Shown here: piece after piece, positions 13,329 through 24,195 of the stretch
Numbering within the stretch: the stretch's first letter is position 1
Layout: each line of letters begins with the position of its first letter
Assembly (NCBI GenBank): GCA_025526915.1
Contig: JAHLKH010000079.1
Span: 1-64,000, forward strand
DNA length: 64,000 nt
Direction of reading: 5' to 3'
Source: Entophlyctis helioformis
Taxonomy: Eukaryota; Chytridiomycota; Chytridiomycetes; Chytridiales; Chytriomycetaceae
Translations under genes and position numbers: made by a program
The notes under the pieces: model-generated
Databases searched by the model: none
The model's input: the letters and a program-made list of their open reading frames with translations, nothing else
Told to the model about the DNA's origin: nothing

Positions 13329-16067
13329 TTATCGGCGATACATTCTTCTGCGAAAGTGGAACCAAAGCTGCAAGATGCCCCTGTCAAACGAGCTGCGGAA
13401 TCCCTTCTTGTGGCTGTATTCCCACTCACGCTTGACGATGCGGAATGCAATGTCTTCGTAAGGAGGGCCGGCCGTAAAGCGGATAATGACAGTCTCGTCC
13501 GAGCCAGGATCCTTCTCGAGCTTGTAAGTCGGTGCTTTGGTCTTATCTATCAAGTCTGGATAGAAGATATTGAACTTGTAGCCTTGCACAGTCTGGAGTG
13601 GCAATGGAACCCGTTTCAGTTCTGGATATGAGCAAAAGGCGAAGAAAACGGACTCGCAAAACAAACCTTTGGTGGCGGATTCGACGAATCGTAGTGTGTC
13701 TGATTGTACTTGTTCCACTCGTAGCCAGTGTGAACACGGTTAAAGTACCGAGGCTTGCGTGGACGGTACTTGTCTTGCCAGAGATACGACTATTGAAGGT
13801 GCATGTCAGCCGGCCAGTCAATGGCATCACCCACCGGTGCCAACGGACAATAATGTAACCCAAGCATATTCACACATACCGTTGAGCCCACGGCCATTTC
13901 CTCGTTGAAGGCGGTCTCGTCAGGGTTGTCACCGCCGCCTTTGGCCACCTCTTTCATGAAAGCCTCTTCAATGAGATCGCTCTCAGAGAGTCCAACAACC
14001 TCGGCCAGCATGGACATCTCCTTGCGGCCAGACGTGGTTTCATGCTTGCGCATGACGGCCTTCCGCGCCTCGGCCAGCTGCTGCCAATCCACTTCCTCCT
14101 CGACGATCTCGAGATGCTCGTCCTCGCGCTCGATGCCTTCCATGGGACGCGGGCTCATGGACGGATCGTATGCCTCCATCTCAAACTCGTCCTCGTCTTC
14201 CGCACCAGCTGCCTCGCGGGCGACTACTGCGGCTGATGCAGCCGCCACCTGTGCACGCGCGGCAACAGACTCGAGGGTGAGGGGCACAGCGGCCGGCCTC
14301 TCGCGATGACCGCCACCGCCAGCACGACCAGCATCGTCACCGCCCGTCGCTTGCCGCTCACGTAACACGTCAATGCGCCGCATGATCATGCGAGCATGCA
14401 TCTCGCGAAGACGAGCCTTGGCCTTCCAGATAATGATCGCCTTGAGTGTCGCCTCCCAGTAGTCCACATCGACTGGCCCGCCACTTGCAAGTTTGGTCTC
14501 GATTTGCTTTTGCAAAATACCAAGCTGGTCCAGTGTCTTGCCCTCCATCATGCGCTCAATGTCACGGCTTACAGAGTCGCTGACGCCGGTACGGCTGGCG
14601 CCAACAGCAGTTTCGCCGGCAGTCCCGCGCGGTCCGCCTCGCTCTTTGCGTCGCTGCTTGTCGAGTTCGTCATCGCAAACAATGATCATGGCCTCCCAAA
14701 ACTGCTTGACAGACGCGTCTGCCTCAAGGCTGAGATACAGCTGGATGTCGCGGTGAAGCTCCTCGGTTTCCTTGACACTGAGGTTCTTGAATATATGGTA
14801 CGGCTCGTTCATGTCCATCTCGAGACCCAGAGCGTCAAACTCCTCCGCCAGCTTTGAATCGGAGCTGAGACTCAGATTGATGGCGAGCACATCGATGGGC
14901 TTTGCACGGCCCTCCTTGACGCGAATCTGCGCACGGATCTTGGCCTGCTCCAGTTGAAACTCGTCCTCTTTGGCAATCCAGTCGCCCACCGCGAGATTGT
15001 CTTGCTCGCGCTGCATGCGAAGCTGCTCTTGTTCGCGCAATTGCTGCTCAATCTCGCGCTCAGCGCGATTCTTTTTCAGCTTTTCAAGCTCGGCCTGTTA
15101 GGAGCCAGGGGTGAAAAACGTCAGTCGAGAGCGCACAAAATGCCAGTGTGCCAACACACAGAATTCGGCATTCAAGCATCGATGCTTACATCTGCCTCTC
15201 TCCTGCGGGCCATGTCACGTTCTAACCGCTCTGCCGTCGAAATACCCAGCTTGGACTCAATCTCACGTTTCTTGATCCACACAAACTTTTGGTTCAGGTT
15301 GCTGTCGCCAAAGGGATTCTCGCGGTTCGTGTACCCAAGCGTGGAGGCCATCTGGGCTGCGATCTGCGACTCCTTTTGGGCCAGAAGTTCTTGCTTGAGG
15401 AGATCCTTTTCCGCTCTGCGCTGGGCCTTGCGAGCGAGCCGCTCCTCGGACGTCTCCCGTCGTCTCTTGTCCTTCTTGTCTTTCTTGGCCTTTTTCGATG
15501 GCGGCGGCGACTTGTCTCTGACGGTGCGACACGAGTCAATCCACCAGGGCCAGAGACACGATGATCAAGAGAGCATTCCTACCGTTTGTCCCCTCTGCTG
15601 CGCTTGGAATGCTTGCTTCTGCTTCTGCTCCGGCTCCGGCTCCGGCTCCTGCTCCGGCTCCTGCTGCGGCTGCTTGAACTGTCACTGCCAGTGCTGCGAC
15701 TGGTGCTGCGACTGCGCTTGCTCTGCTTTGCATGGCTGCTTCTTTGGCGCACAGGCGGCGTCAAAGACCGAGACTGAGACCGAGACCGCGAGCGAGGTCG
15801 GCCTCTTTTGCGGCTGCTCTCCTGCTGGCGGCCTCTGTCGTCACTGCCCCTGGTCGTTCTTGAGCTCGAGCCTTGCGGCTGTGCGTTGTCGCCGCGAAGA
15901 CCTTGTCCGGCTGGCGAGAGCGACCGTGAGCGAGAAGCTGACCGCGAGCCCGACAGAGAGCGAGACCGGTGCCTGTCTGGGTTCTGGCTGGTTCTGCTGC
16001 CACGCCGCTCGTCTCTGCCCCGGTCTCTGCCCCGGTCTCTGCCCTTGTCGCTGTCACCTTTGTGCAT
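13329..16067 (-). CDS. Cactin, splicing-associated protein
   Basis: Cactin is a conserved nuclear protein that associates with the spliceosome and supports faithful pre-mRNA splicing. Five exons (16067-15583, 15517-15190, 15094-13880, 13789-13667, 13592-13329) join in phase to 804 residues. The N-terminus is an Arg/Ser-rich domain with RSRS repeats. A Lys/Arg-rich coiled region with LGYTNRENPFGD follows. The middle domain (NLSLSSDSKLAEEFD, NEPYHIFKNL) comes next. The highly conserved C-terminal domain has YLWQDKYRPRKPRYFNRV, QGYKFNIFYPDL, PPYEDIAFRIV and FDRGILQL. Length and order match the family. With Prp8 and FAM50 in the same window there are three splicing-linked genes, though nothing shows that this is more than chance. 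Confidence 0.95.
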
Positions 16068-16167
16068 CTCAGCAGGGGATAGTCAATTGAAGATTTTGAT
16101 TTACCCCTCTATGCGCCTCCAAAAATTTCGAAACAAGGATTGAAGCGACGGACCCACGATACCTCCA

Positions 16168-16209
16168 GTCACGTGATAGTCACGAATGCGTGATCTGTGG
16201 TCACGTGAC
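16168..16209. promoter_or_regulatory. Two TCACGTGA palindromes upstream of cactin
   Basis: TCACGTGA occurs at 16169-16176 and again at 16201-16208, 32 bp apart (about three helical turns), 100-140 bp upstream of the cactin start. CACGTG cores are bound by bHLH factors such as Cbf1 or USF; which factor acts here is unknown. Confidence 0.5.
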
Positions 16210-16369
16210 ACACACGGCCGCCGATCTCACGGCCATCCGATGCGTGGCATTCGCTCGTTCTTGCAGACGTCCTCTGCTCCAACTCGAGCTGCTCACTGCC
16301 CGTTGCCACCAGCTGGTCTGCCACATGGACAGCCAGTGTTACAGTGACGCCAGCCAAGCCAGAGCTGGG

Positions 16370-16876
16370 CTAGAGACAGATGTGGCCTGCGAGTGCCGTC
16401 TGACAGCTGAATGCAGACTGCCATTGAGGCTGGTGCAAGACAAGTTCATTCAATGATCCACTGCCGGGACACGGTATGAACGGCTGAACGGGAGGCGTGA
16501 TGGGCAGCACAGGCGCAGCGAGCGCAACGACGGCCTGAGATGGAGGATCAACCCAGGTGTCCTCATCGTCGCTGGTGTCCTCATCGGCGGCATCTTGATC
16601 CATCACAACGTCGTCTGGCAATGCCTCGACTGCTGGAACGCTGGCTGGCTCGGCGGCAACGGCAGGTGGTGTCGCTGATGGTGCGGCAGATGGTCGTAAA
16701 GGATGGAAGAAGAGGGTGACAGGGCGAGGCGTGGCAGCTATCGCTTTAAGCCCGTCCTGGTGAGCCGGGGAGCTCTCGTGCATGGCGATGTTGGCTTCCT
16801 CGGGGTTGTCCTGGGCGAACACGAAGCCGCAGCCGCACACATGCCCTCCCCTTCTTGAACGCTTCTTGGACGGCAT
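16370..16876 (-). CDS. Small hypothetical protein with a Cys/His cluster
   Basis: A 168-codon single-exon frame starting MPSKKRSRRGGHVCGCG. The basic N-terminus could be a nuclear signal. A C-x-C pair and His residues (MHESSPAHQDG) could bind one metal ion, as in an atypical zinc finger. The rest is Ala/Pro-rich and acidic (VVMDQDAADEDTSDDEDTW). I recognise no family. It might be a fragment of a larger transposon-related protein or a lineage-specific gene. Coding status rests on length and composition only. Confidence 0.4.
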   Translation of the reverse strand: MPSKKRSRRGGHVCGCGFVFAQDNPEEANIAMHESSPAHQDGLKAIAATPRPVTLFFHPLRPSAAPSATPPAVAAEPASVPAVEALPDDVVMDQDAADEDTSDDEDTWVDPPSQAVVALAAPVLPITPPVQPFIPCPGSGSLNELVLHQPQWQSAFSCQTALAGHICL

Positions 16877-17481
16877 TTGCGACAGAGGATGTGGAGATGG
16901 CCTGGTGCCGCACAGAGAGAGTTGTCAGCTGGCTGCGTGCACACCGAGGCAGCCGCACATGCACCAAGAGCTCACAAGGGACGCTGCTGCTGCGGCGGAG
17001 CAACTGCTCGTGATCTGTGGGCTCGCGATCTGTGGAGAAGCGAGCGGAAGCAGAAATTGCAAGCTGATCTGCCGGCGAGTCCTCAGGGAACTGGGAAGTG
17101 GAGGAAGATGGCGGCGGGTGAGGTCAGATGTGGTCCAATGGGGCTGGAAACAAGTGCATTCGACTCCTCTCGTCTCCCTCTACACGGCGCACTTTTCAGA
17201 ATGCAACACAGACGCCTGTAGACGTCTGGAAACATTTTCGAAATAAGCCCATAGAAAAATCGAAACAAGAGGAAGGAGGACGACCCCACGCAATCTTGGA
17301 CCATCGGTTTCTCAGCAACCAAGGATGGGGATGCAACTTGGAGAAGTGCGTTGGGCTTCTCTCGTCTGGAGCTTCTCTTTAAACGATCCGTAGTCTTTTT
17401 TCGATTTTTGACCACCCCCTGATCTCAGAGATCAATAGAGGAATTGGGGCACAAATGTATCGCAAATCGGCCGATTTTCAT
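16877..17481. other. Intergenic region without supported gene
   Basis: About 600 bp, more AT-rich than its surroundings. It contains TTTCGAAA (17236-17243) and related Cys-poor, stop-rich sequence. The same octamer lies at 16126-16133, upstream of cactin. No gene is supported. Confidence 0.4.
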
Positions 17482-19191
17482 TCAAAACGTCAGAGTGCCA
17501 CGAACGTGCGGAACGCTGACGACTTGGAAGCCACCGAGCGTCAAACGGTCACCACGGATGAATCCAAGCTCGCTGTATGCCGCCAAACCGCGACGCACAT
17601 GCATCGAGGGCGTTTCGGCCAGTCCATAATCGGCCGCCGGTCGCGCGTCGTTGCGATCTGTGCCAAGAACCTCAAACTGCACCACCTGGCTGTCCAGCTG
17701 TGGCCCAGATGCCGATCCGTTCTCATAGCCCGACATTGCAGGCGCTTTGCCCTGGAAACGCAACAGCTGCACAGTCATACCTGGCGCAAGATCAGCTAGC
17801 ATGTCAATGGCCAGCGTTCCCTTTGCCAGATCTCCGCCGCTGAGGGCAAAGACACCTGTCCTTCCCTGGAAACGAGATTTGGATGAGCCAGTCAGTAAGC
17901 CAGTGTGTCGGTCTGCTGGACGGATTGCAGGTGCGCATGGAAGCCATGGAATGGCAAAGCATGGCTTACCACAGCAGGATCTTGCACAACCACATTCAGG
18001 CGATAGTCGGACGGTGCCTCCATCTTGGACTTTTCGATCTGTTGGAGAATCTCGCGGGTGGCGTTGCGGCCATCGAGCTCAAGAATGATGTTGCCTCGGC
18101 ACCTGCGGCCGTTGTGGTTGTCAGCTTACGCAAATTTGCGCATGCTTGCATGCACAATGCAAGGTTTCCATTCGAGGCATGCACACCGTGAGATCGCAAT
18201 GGGCTCGGTCAGAGGCTCATACGCATTCAAGTCAAGGTCGACGTATCCGACCGTCTCGTTGCCCATTCCCGTGTTGTGGTGTCCCTGCGAGCTGCCTCGG
18301 CCGCTCAATGCAAGACCAACAGCGCCTCCAGACATCACTTGGTCGTTGTAGAAGAGTGTGAACGGCCTGCCTGTGGAAAAGGGCGTCCGAGCACCAACCA
18401 GGCCAAACAGCCTGGCAGTTGGAAACTCGCTGTTGGCGCTCTGCAGGATCTCATGAGACTCGTTATCGCCAAACATCAAGAACAGGGATGGCGGCACACT
18501 GTCCGTGCATGATCGAGCGTCAGCAGGATGGCAGCCTGGCACGTCCACATGCAGTTCAAGGGCGTGCGTACCTGCGATGCTTGAGTGATGTTGGCAGAAT
18601 GTCCCACGGATCGCGCAGCGGACTCTGCGAGATGCTTGAGAATGCAGGTCCAGCGTTGCCATCGGATCCATCGCTACGGCGAGCGCCAGAGACCCAAGAC
18701 GGCGGCCCAGACCCTGATGCGGCACCGCCCCACTGCGTCAGGTCGGGCCACCTGCCCACGGCCTTGTTTCTGCGAGCGTGCACGGCGGCAGCAGGAACCG
18801 CAAACCCAGTGGCTTGCAGAGAGATCGCCTCAGGCGACGGATGATGGCTAGGCTCAAGCACCGAGAGACTCCATGCGGGAGTCCCTGGCGGCAGCCGCAT
18901 GCCGTGGCCGCTGCCGAGACTGTCGACAACAGCGCCAACCAGCATGCTGGGCTGGAGTGCGCTCTGCCACACTCGTCTGGGCAGGTCTTCCAACTCGTCT
19001 GCTGTAAAGTCGGATGTGGCCAACAGCACAACCGGCGGTCCTGTGCGTGCCGTTGCAGCGCTGTTGCCGGGCTGGCCGTCCAAGCCGTTTGCTCTCGCCT
19101 TGGCTTGCAGCATCGAGGCAAGACGTGCAGTCACTTTGCCGACATCCCTGCGCACGGCATCGCGGCCAGGTGCGATTGCCGTGGTCCACAT
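17482..19191 (-). CDS. FIST-domain-like protein (FBXO22-type)
   Basis: Four exons (19191-18572, 18498-18187, 18102-17970, 17865-17482) join in phase to 482 residues. An N-terminal part with VVLLATSDFTADEL is followed by PPSLFLMFGDNE, PTARLFGLVG, FTLFYNDQVMSGGAVGLALSG and DLDLNAYEPLTEP. This run resembles the FIST sensory fold. The C-terminal part has NIILELDGRNATREIL and TGVFALSGGDLAKGTL. The start is 43 bp from the end of the next gene on the same strand. FIST proteins are thought to bind small ligands, and FBXO22 couples the fold to an F-box, but no F-box is visible here. The family assignment is moderate, resting on pattern rather than on an identified catalytic site. Confidence 0.5.
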
Positions 19192-19233
19192 CGTCCGTCA
19201 GGCGAATCGAATGTATTGAGATCAGGTAGAAGC

Positions 19234-20894
19234 TCAGTGTTGCGAGCACTTGAACAGATACGAGGCCATGGTCTTGGCACATGCATGGGCGTGTGTCTGC
19301 TCGGGGATCGGCAGATCGTGGAAGGCGCCCATAAAGTCGTGTGGCATGCCCGGCAGGCAGAGTGTCTCGACATTGCTGTCCGTGTCACGCATCATCTGGA
19401 TCCAGTCCTCAATGTCAGGCGCAAACATTTCGCCGCCGCTGTAGACCACCAGGCAACCACCACGAGGCAGGCTAAGGCTGGGCAACTCCTCCATGGTACG
19501 CTGCGCTCCAGATCCGCCACCAATCAGGCCTCGATTGTCTGACATTCCGTGAATCAATGAAATGTCCCGCAGATCGACGCCGTCTGTGACAATGCCTGCA
19601 ACGCAGGCGGAAAGAAAGTCCATGGTGAGGATGTCACTTGAGCGCTCGTACGACCGCACAATGTGCATCGGCGTCCTGGTGAATGTCAGATCCATCCACG
19701 GCGACACGAGCATCAGCCCAAGCGGCATCGTCAGCGATGCATGCTCGCCACTGGCCCCAGCCTGTTGCACAAGCTCGCGTAGATGCTTGTAAACGTTCCA
19801 TGTCAAGTTTCCTCCTGCCGAGTCACCGCCTTGCAGAGCACCGTGTGAATCAGAATGCTTACATACTTGCAGGGCGGGCAAGGCAATCGCGACAGCACCA
19901 GACACACCTATGACGACATGCTTTGCCCCAATGTCATTGACAAGCCACAGGTACTGCGAGACCACAGCATGCAGTATCTCGGGGAACTTGGCCTCGGGTG
20001 CGAGAGGATAGTCTGCCGAGTAGTAGATGGCCTTTTGGCAACCAGCCGACGCATCCTGCTGCTGCTTAGCCATTCTGTCAAACTCGGACATGATGGGCAT
20101 ATGGCCAGATGATAGAGAGAGGGGAGATCCAACCGCAAAGCCGCCGCCGTGAATCCAAAAGACAACCAACGTGTTCTCAGCGTCCCAGGATTGGCCATGG
20201 TGGTGGGTGTCCAACGTACGAGGCGCAATGGTCGTCTTTGGCACAATCCAAACGCCGCGCGTCGTCCACGATCGTAGCTTCAGTGCTGGCGTCGGTGGCA
20301 CCGTTGGAGAAGGCAAAGGCTGGGTCACGCGAGCAGCTATCGTGGAAGAGGCCGTCGGCGACAGAGAGTGGCGAGGCTTGTGCCGGATAGTGGAGGTCTT
20401 GAACCCTCTGGCAGCGATGCTCAGTCGAAACGGCAGCTCGGCAACAGACATGATCCATCGGATCCGGTGCAGATCGGAGCTGGTCATCAAGAAGCTGACA
20501 ACGTGAACGAGAAGACTCAGCGTGAAGCTCCACGACTGGGGTGTGGCCATCGGCGTGATGCTGCGACGCAGACGCAGAGTGCGCTGGACGAGCAACAGAA
20601 GGGAGACGAACACTGGGGGATGTGCATGATGGCAGTTGGTTGTGCAGAGACGTTCCAGGCGGGCCGTCAGTGCCGAAGCACACAAGCATCCATGAACGAC
20701 ACGGCACACTCACCAGCATACAGCGTTGCGCCAACCATGCCGCGGGGAAACAGCAGCCCCCGGAAGGCAACAGCCAGTCTGTGGACAAACGGCTGTCTGC
20801 TGAAGCGACGCAGGGCCACGAGCAGGGGCGATGGAGCAGGGCTAGTTGTGCTGCTGTTGGCGCCAGGAGGAATGGTCTGTTCGTGTGTGGCCAT
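19234..20894 (-). CDS. Membrane-anchored alpha/beta-hydrolase of the HSL/steryl-acetyl-hydrolase type
   Basis: Three exons (20894-20714, 20612-19908, 19829-19234) join to 493 residues. The N-terminus has two hydrophobic segments (AVFVSLLLLVQ, then FTLSLLVHVVSFLM) that should anchor it to a membrane. The oxyanion motif is IHGGGFAVGSP. The nucleophile motif GD-SAGGN is restored only when the 78-nt intron (19830-19907) is removed, joining VVIG to GDSAGGNL. Likely acid and base are the Asp in FAPDIEDW and the His in GMPHDFMG. The family hydrolyses carboxyl esters of lipids or acetylated sterols; the substrate cannot be read from sequence. The second intron is in frame and stop-free. The gene is divergent from the arrestin-DM9 gene, with 288 bp between starts. 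Confidence 0.88.
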
Positions 20895-21182
20895 GGCCGA
20901 GCGTTTTTGTGGACCGCGGCAAACATGGGGCTGTCGGGCCGTGACAATGCACAACGAACTACGGACGACACGCTGGGCAGGAGCCAGACGAGACAGCCAT
21001 GCAGGTGCTGTCCGTTCACAAGATGCCGATGGGCACCAGCCACAAGTGGACAGCAGCCATGAATGCGAAGCGCACCGGATCGCTGCAGCCACCAGCTGCC
21101 ATCCCAGATCTTGACCGCCTTCCTCCTCCACCTTGTCTTCCAACGACAACAACAACAACAACATCAGCAAGCAACGGCGACA

Positions 21183-21721
21183 ATGCTGCAGATCGTACTC
21201 GACAGCCCAATTGCGGTCGCCGGCCAGCGGCTGTCGGGGTCGGTGCACATACCGCCCGAGTTGCAGCCCTGCAGCCCGCCCGTCGTGCACCTGACGGGCC
21301 TGCTCTCGATCCGCAGCACCCGCTCAGACAGCGGCAGCGCCACAGTCGAGCGTCGTCTGCTGTGTGCCGTGCAATCCGTCGCTGCTTTGTCGGTGAGTGG
21401 TGGTGCCTGCTCGTATGGACGGTGCACGCTGGCGCACACCGGCACACTGGTGCACACTGGCACACACTGGCACACACTGGCACACACTGGCACACGCTGG
21501 CACGCACTGGCACACTTGAAGCACAGCAGAGTCTCACCGCATGCTGCCACGGGCTTTCCACAGGGCTCGGCCTGGAAGTTCTCGCTGCACATCCCGTCGT
21601 CTCTGCCGCCGTCGTTTGTACTCGACCTCTCCGACGAGGCTGCGTCGCAGATTGCGGCCCAGTACACAGTCGAGGCCGTCACATCGCCAGTGCTGGCTGG
21701 CTCTCTTGAAAGTGGTGCTAG

Positions 21722-21762
<41 letters not shown>

Positions 21763-23915
21763 ATGGTGCCACGCCAGAAAGCCGAGCCGTGCAAGAGTGT
21801 CGATCGCTCCCGCTGTCTGTGCAGGTCGAGTCGCATCCCGAGCCGATCCAACCGCTGGGTGCAGACGAGTCGTTGCCGCTTGGGACAGACGGCGTGATCT
21901 CGCTGGGGTTCTCGGCGCCTCATGCAGCGCTGGTGCCGGACCGGCATCTGCGTGCGTCGGTGTGTGTGCGCAACGACTCGAATGTCGCGGTGCAGCATTG
22001 GCACTTTGAGATGGTCGCGGTTGTGCGGTTGGACGACGCTCCAAGCACGCCGAGCGGCACCAGAGCGGCCACCAGTCCCACCTATGCCGCGGTCGGTGGC
22101 GCTTTCACAGACGCCACGCCTCTGCCTTGGCGCATCGCATTTGATGTCAAGCTGCCTGTGCAGCTCGTCACATACGGATCCATCGGGCCAGGCGAGACTG
22201 CTGCAAAGCGCATCCCCGCGTATCTCGTGCCGACCCTGCCGCCGTCCGTTCTGTGTCCGGCGGTCGGTCTTGAGATCGAGTACGTTGTCCAAGTGACTGC
22301 CACGACGGCATCGGGCAAGACGTTCCGTGCGCAGTCGACGGCCCTCCGCCTTCTGCATCGCTCATTCAGCGATCCAAGCGACGAGTCTCTGCCGACGTCA
22401 CTGGACATTGACGAATGGGTTGCTGGGCTCGTGCCGCCGCCAAGACTCTCGGCTGGCTCGCTGTCGCAGCGCCGCTCCATCGCGTCAGAGTCGGGTGGCT
22501 CGATGGTCAGCATGGATCGCCGGGTCAGCACGGTCCGGTCGCCTGGCGCTGCAGGCAACAGCCTCTCGAGGATGCAGCCGTCGCCATCAGCCCGACTCGC
22601 CGAGATCGACCATGAGCTCGAGACGCTGTTTGAGGGCAACTGGAAATGCCTCGTGCTGGACCAGTGGGTTGAGGGCACGGTCGGATTCCAAAAGTCTGCA
22701 CAGTTCTACTTTGACTATGAGGAGGATCTTGTGATGGAGCACACCAACGACTCGTACTTTGGCGACGGAGCAAGCAGTCAAGGCAGCCGGGGCGGCAGTC
22801 CGGTGGTCAGCAACGAGCACCGCGGCCAAGCGAGCGCAGCAGACGGCAATGGGCAGCACGGAGCAGCGCACGATGCCAGTGCACAGCGTGGCGGCAGCAT
22901 GGAAAGAGCCTCGCGTGGCATTCCAGGCGTGATTCTCGTGTCCAACACGGCGGTGGGAGTGCGCATATCCAAGGCACCCAACCGACCGTCGTGGCTGTTT
23001 TACGAAAAGGCCGAGGAGTCGCGCAGCCTGCTTCCGGATGGCAGCGAGGAGATCATCACGCGGTTCATGGGAGGATACGGCCGATACTATGTGGCCGTGT
23101 TTGGCAACACGTTCAACTCTGGCGCCAGGTTTGAGCTTGCCGTGCGACGCATCCAAGGCCTCAAGGACTCGGACCCGTTCCGGTTCCTGTCATTTTGGCT
23201 GCCGTGTACAGTTCCCGCCGTGCATGCAGCCGCAGGCTCGTTGACACCCTCATCAGCGTCGTCAGCGTCGTCAGCAACATCGTCATCGCAGCCAGCTGCG
23301 CCGATGAATGTCCCTGCTGCCCATCGCATCCCACACAATGCCTGGCAGACGGGACACGATCTGTCTGGCGAGCCGCTGTTCTCTGTTCGCGTCCACTACA
23401 AGGGCGGGCTGTACCTCGGCAAGATGGGGCCGCATCTGGCAGGCCCATCGATCCCGTGGGGAGGCAAGGAGATTGTGCTGCCAGCAGGCACCGAGTATGA
23501 GGTGCTGTCCGAGATCCCTGGCACTCGATGGGTCACGGTGCTGAGTGGCGCAGGGGTTCCTCCCAATGCCATTCCGTGCGGCCACGAGGCAGACGGACTG
23601 CCGCTGTACGTGGCACGCACGACGGTCAAGGAGTCTGTCATTCCGGGTCTCCTTGGAGCTGCAGGCGGATCGCGCGGGTGGATGGGCAGCATGCTTGGCG
23701 GCATTCTCGATGGACGCACAAGCCAGTGTCCAGGCAAGGCCGGACCGCACATGCACGGATGCAACGTGTCGTTTGGCGGATCCGAGCTCAACTCGTTGAC
23801 GCCCTTTGAGGTGCTCGTGTACGACGAGCCGCCAGCGTTTGGAAACTCCAACGACGACCTGCTGGTTATGGACGCAGCAACGGCGGCGTTGAAGGGAGGC
23901 GCGCGACTCGACTAG
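21183..23915 (+). CDS. Alpha-arrestin-like protein with C-terminal DM9 (DUF3421) repeats
   Basis: Two exons (21183-21392, 21564-23915) give 853 residues. Residues about 1-130 look like an arrestin N-domain: a start of the form IVLDSP-AVAGQ, then LPPSFVLDLSDE. After a poly-Ala tract, an arrestin C-domain follows, with LRASVCVRNDSNV, a Gly-Pro-Gly-Glu turn, and RIPAYLVPTLPPS. A middle region of about 250 residues is unassigned (WKCLVLDQWVEGTVGF). The C-terminus has two DM9 units: WVTVLSGAGVPPNAI, LYVARTTV, then GKAGPHMHGCNVSFGG and PFEVLV. Alpha-arrestins link membrane cargo to ubiquitin ligases; DM9 modules bind glycans in animals. The fusion is unusual. No clear PPxY motif was noticed. Its first intron is repetitive, in frame and stop-free. 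Confidence 0.75.
21430..21512. repeat. CACACTGGCA tandem repeat inside the arrestin-gene intron
   Basis: About eight imperfect copies of a 10-bp unit fill half of the 171-nt intron and encode no conserved protein. Confidence 0.85.
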
Positions 23916-24195
23916 ACAGACTGCTGAGGGCTCGCCTGCGTCGTGTATGCATCTGTGGTGCAAACACATGAAGCGGCTCGACCACACTGTTTATTCACTG
24001 CCCATCGCTTGTCATCTACATCATCGCGTTCCGCGCTGTCCAGACAGTTGGCCGGCAGCATCCTGGATCGTGGCCGGATCAATGCGGCTGCTCGCCGCAG
24101 TGTCCTGTGCACCAGCATTGCCGCCAACAAAATCGCAGGCGAAGCGGGGAGCGGCATGTAGCCAACTGCTTGCATAAGAATGTATTTTCTGCAAC

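Noticed and set aside
21423..21540. His/Thr-rich peptide segment inside the arrestin-like protein
   Set aside because: It comes from translating a repetitive intron with good splice sites; removal rejoins AALS to GSAWKFSL of the arrestin fold.
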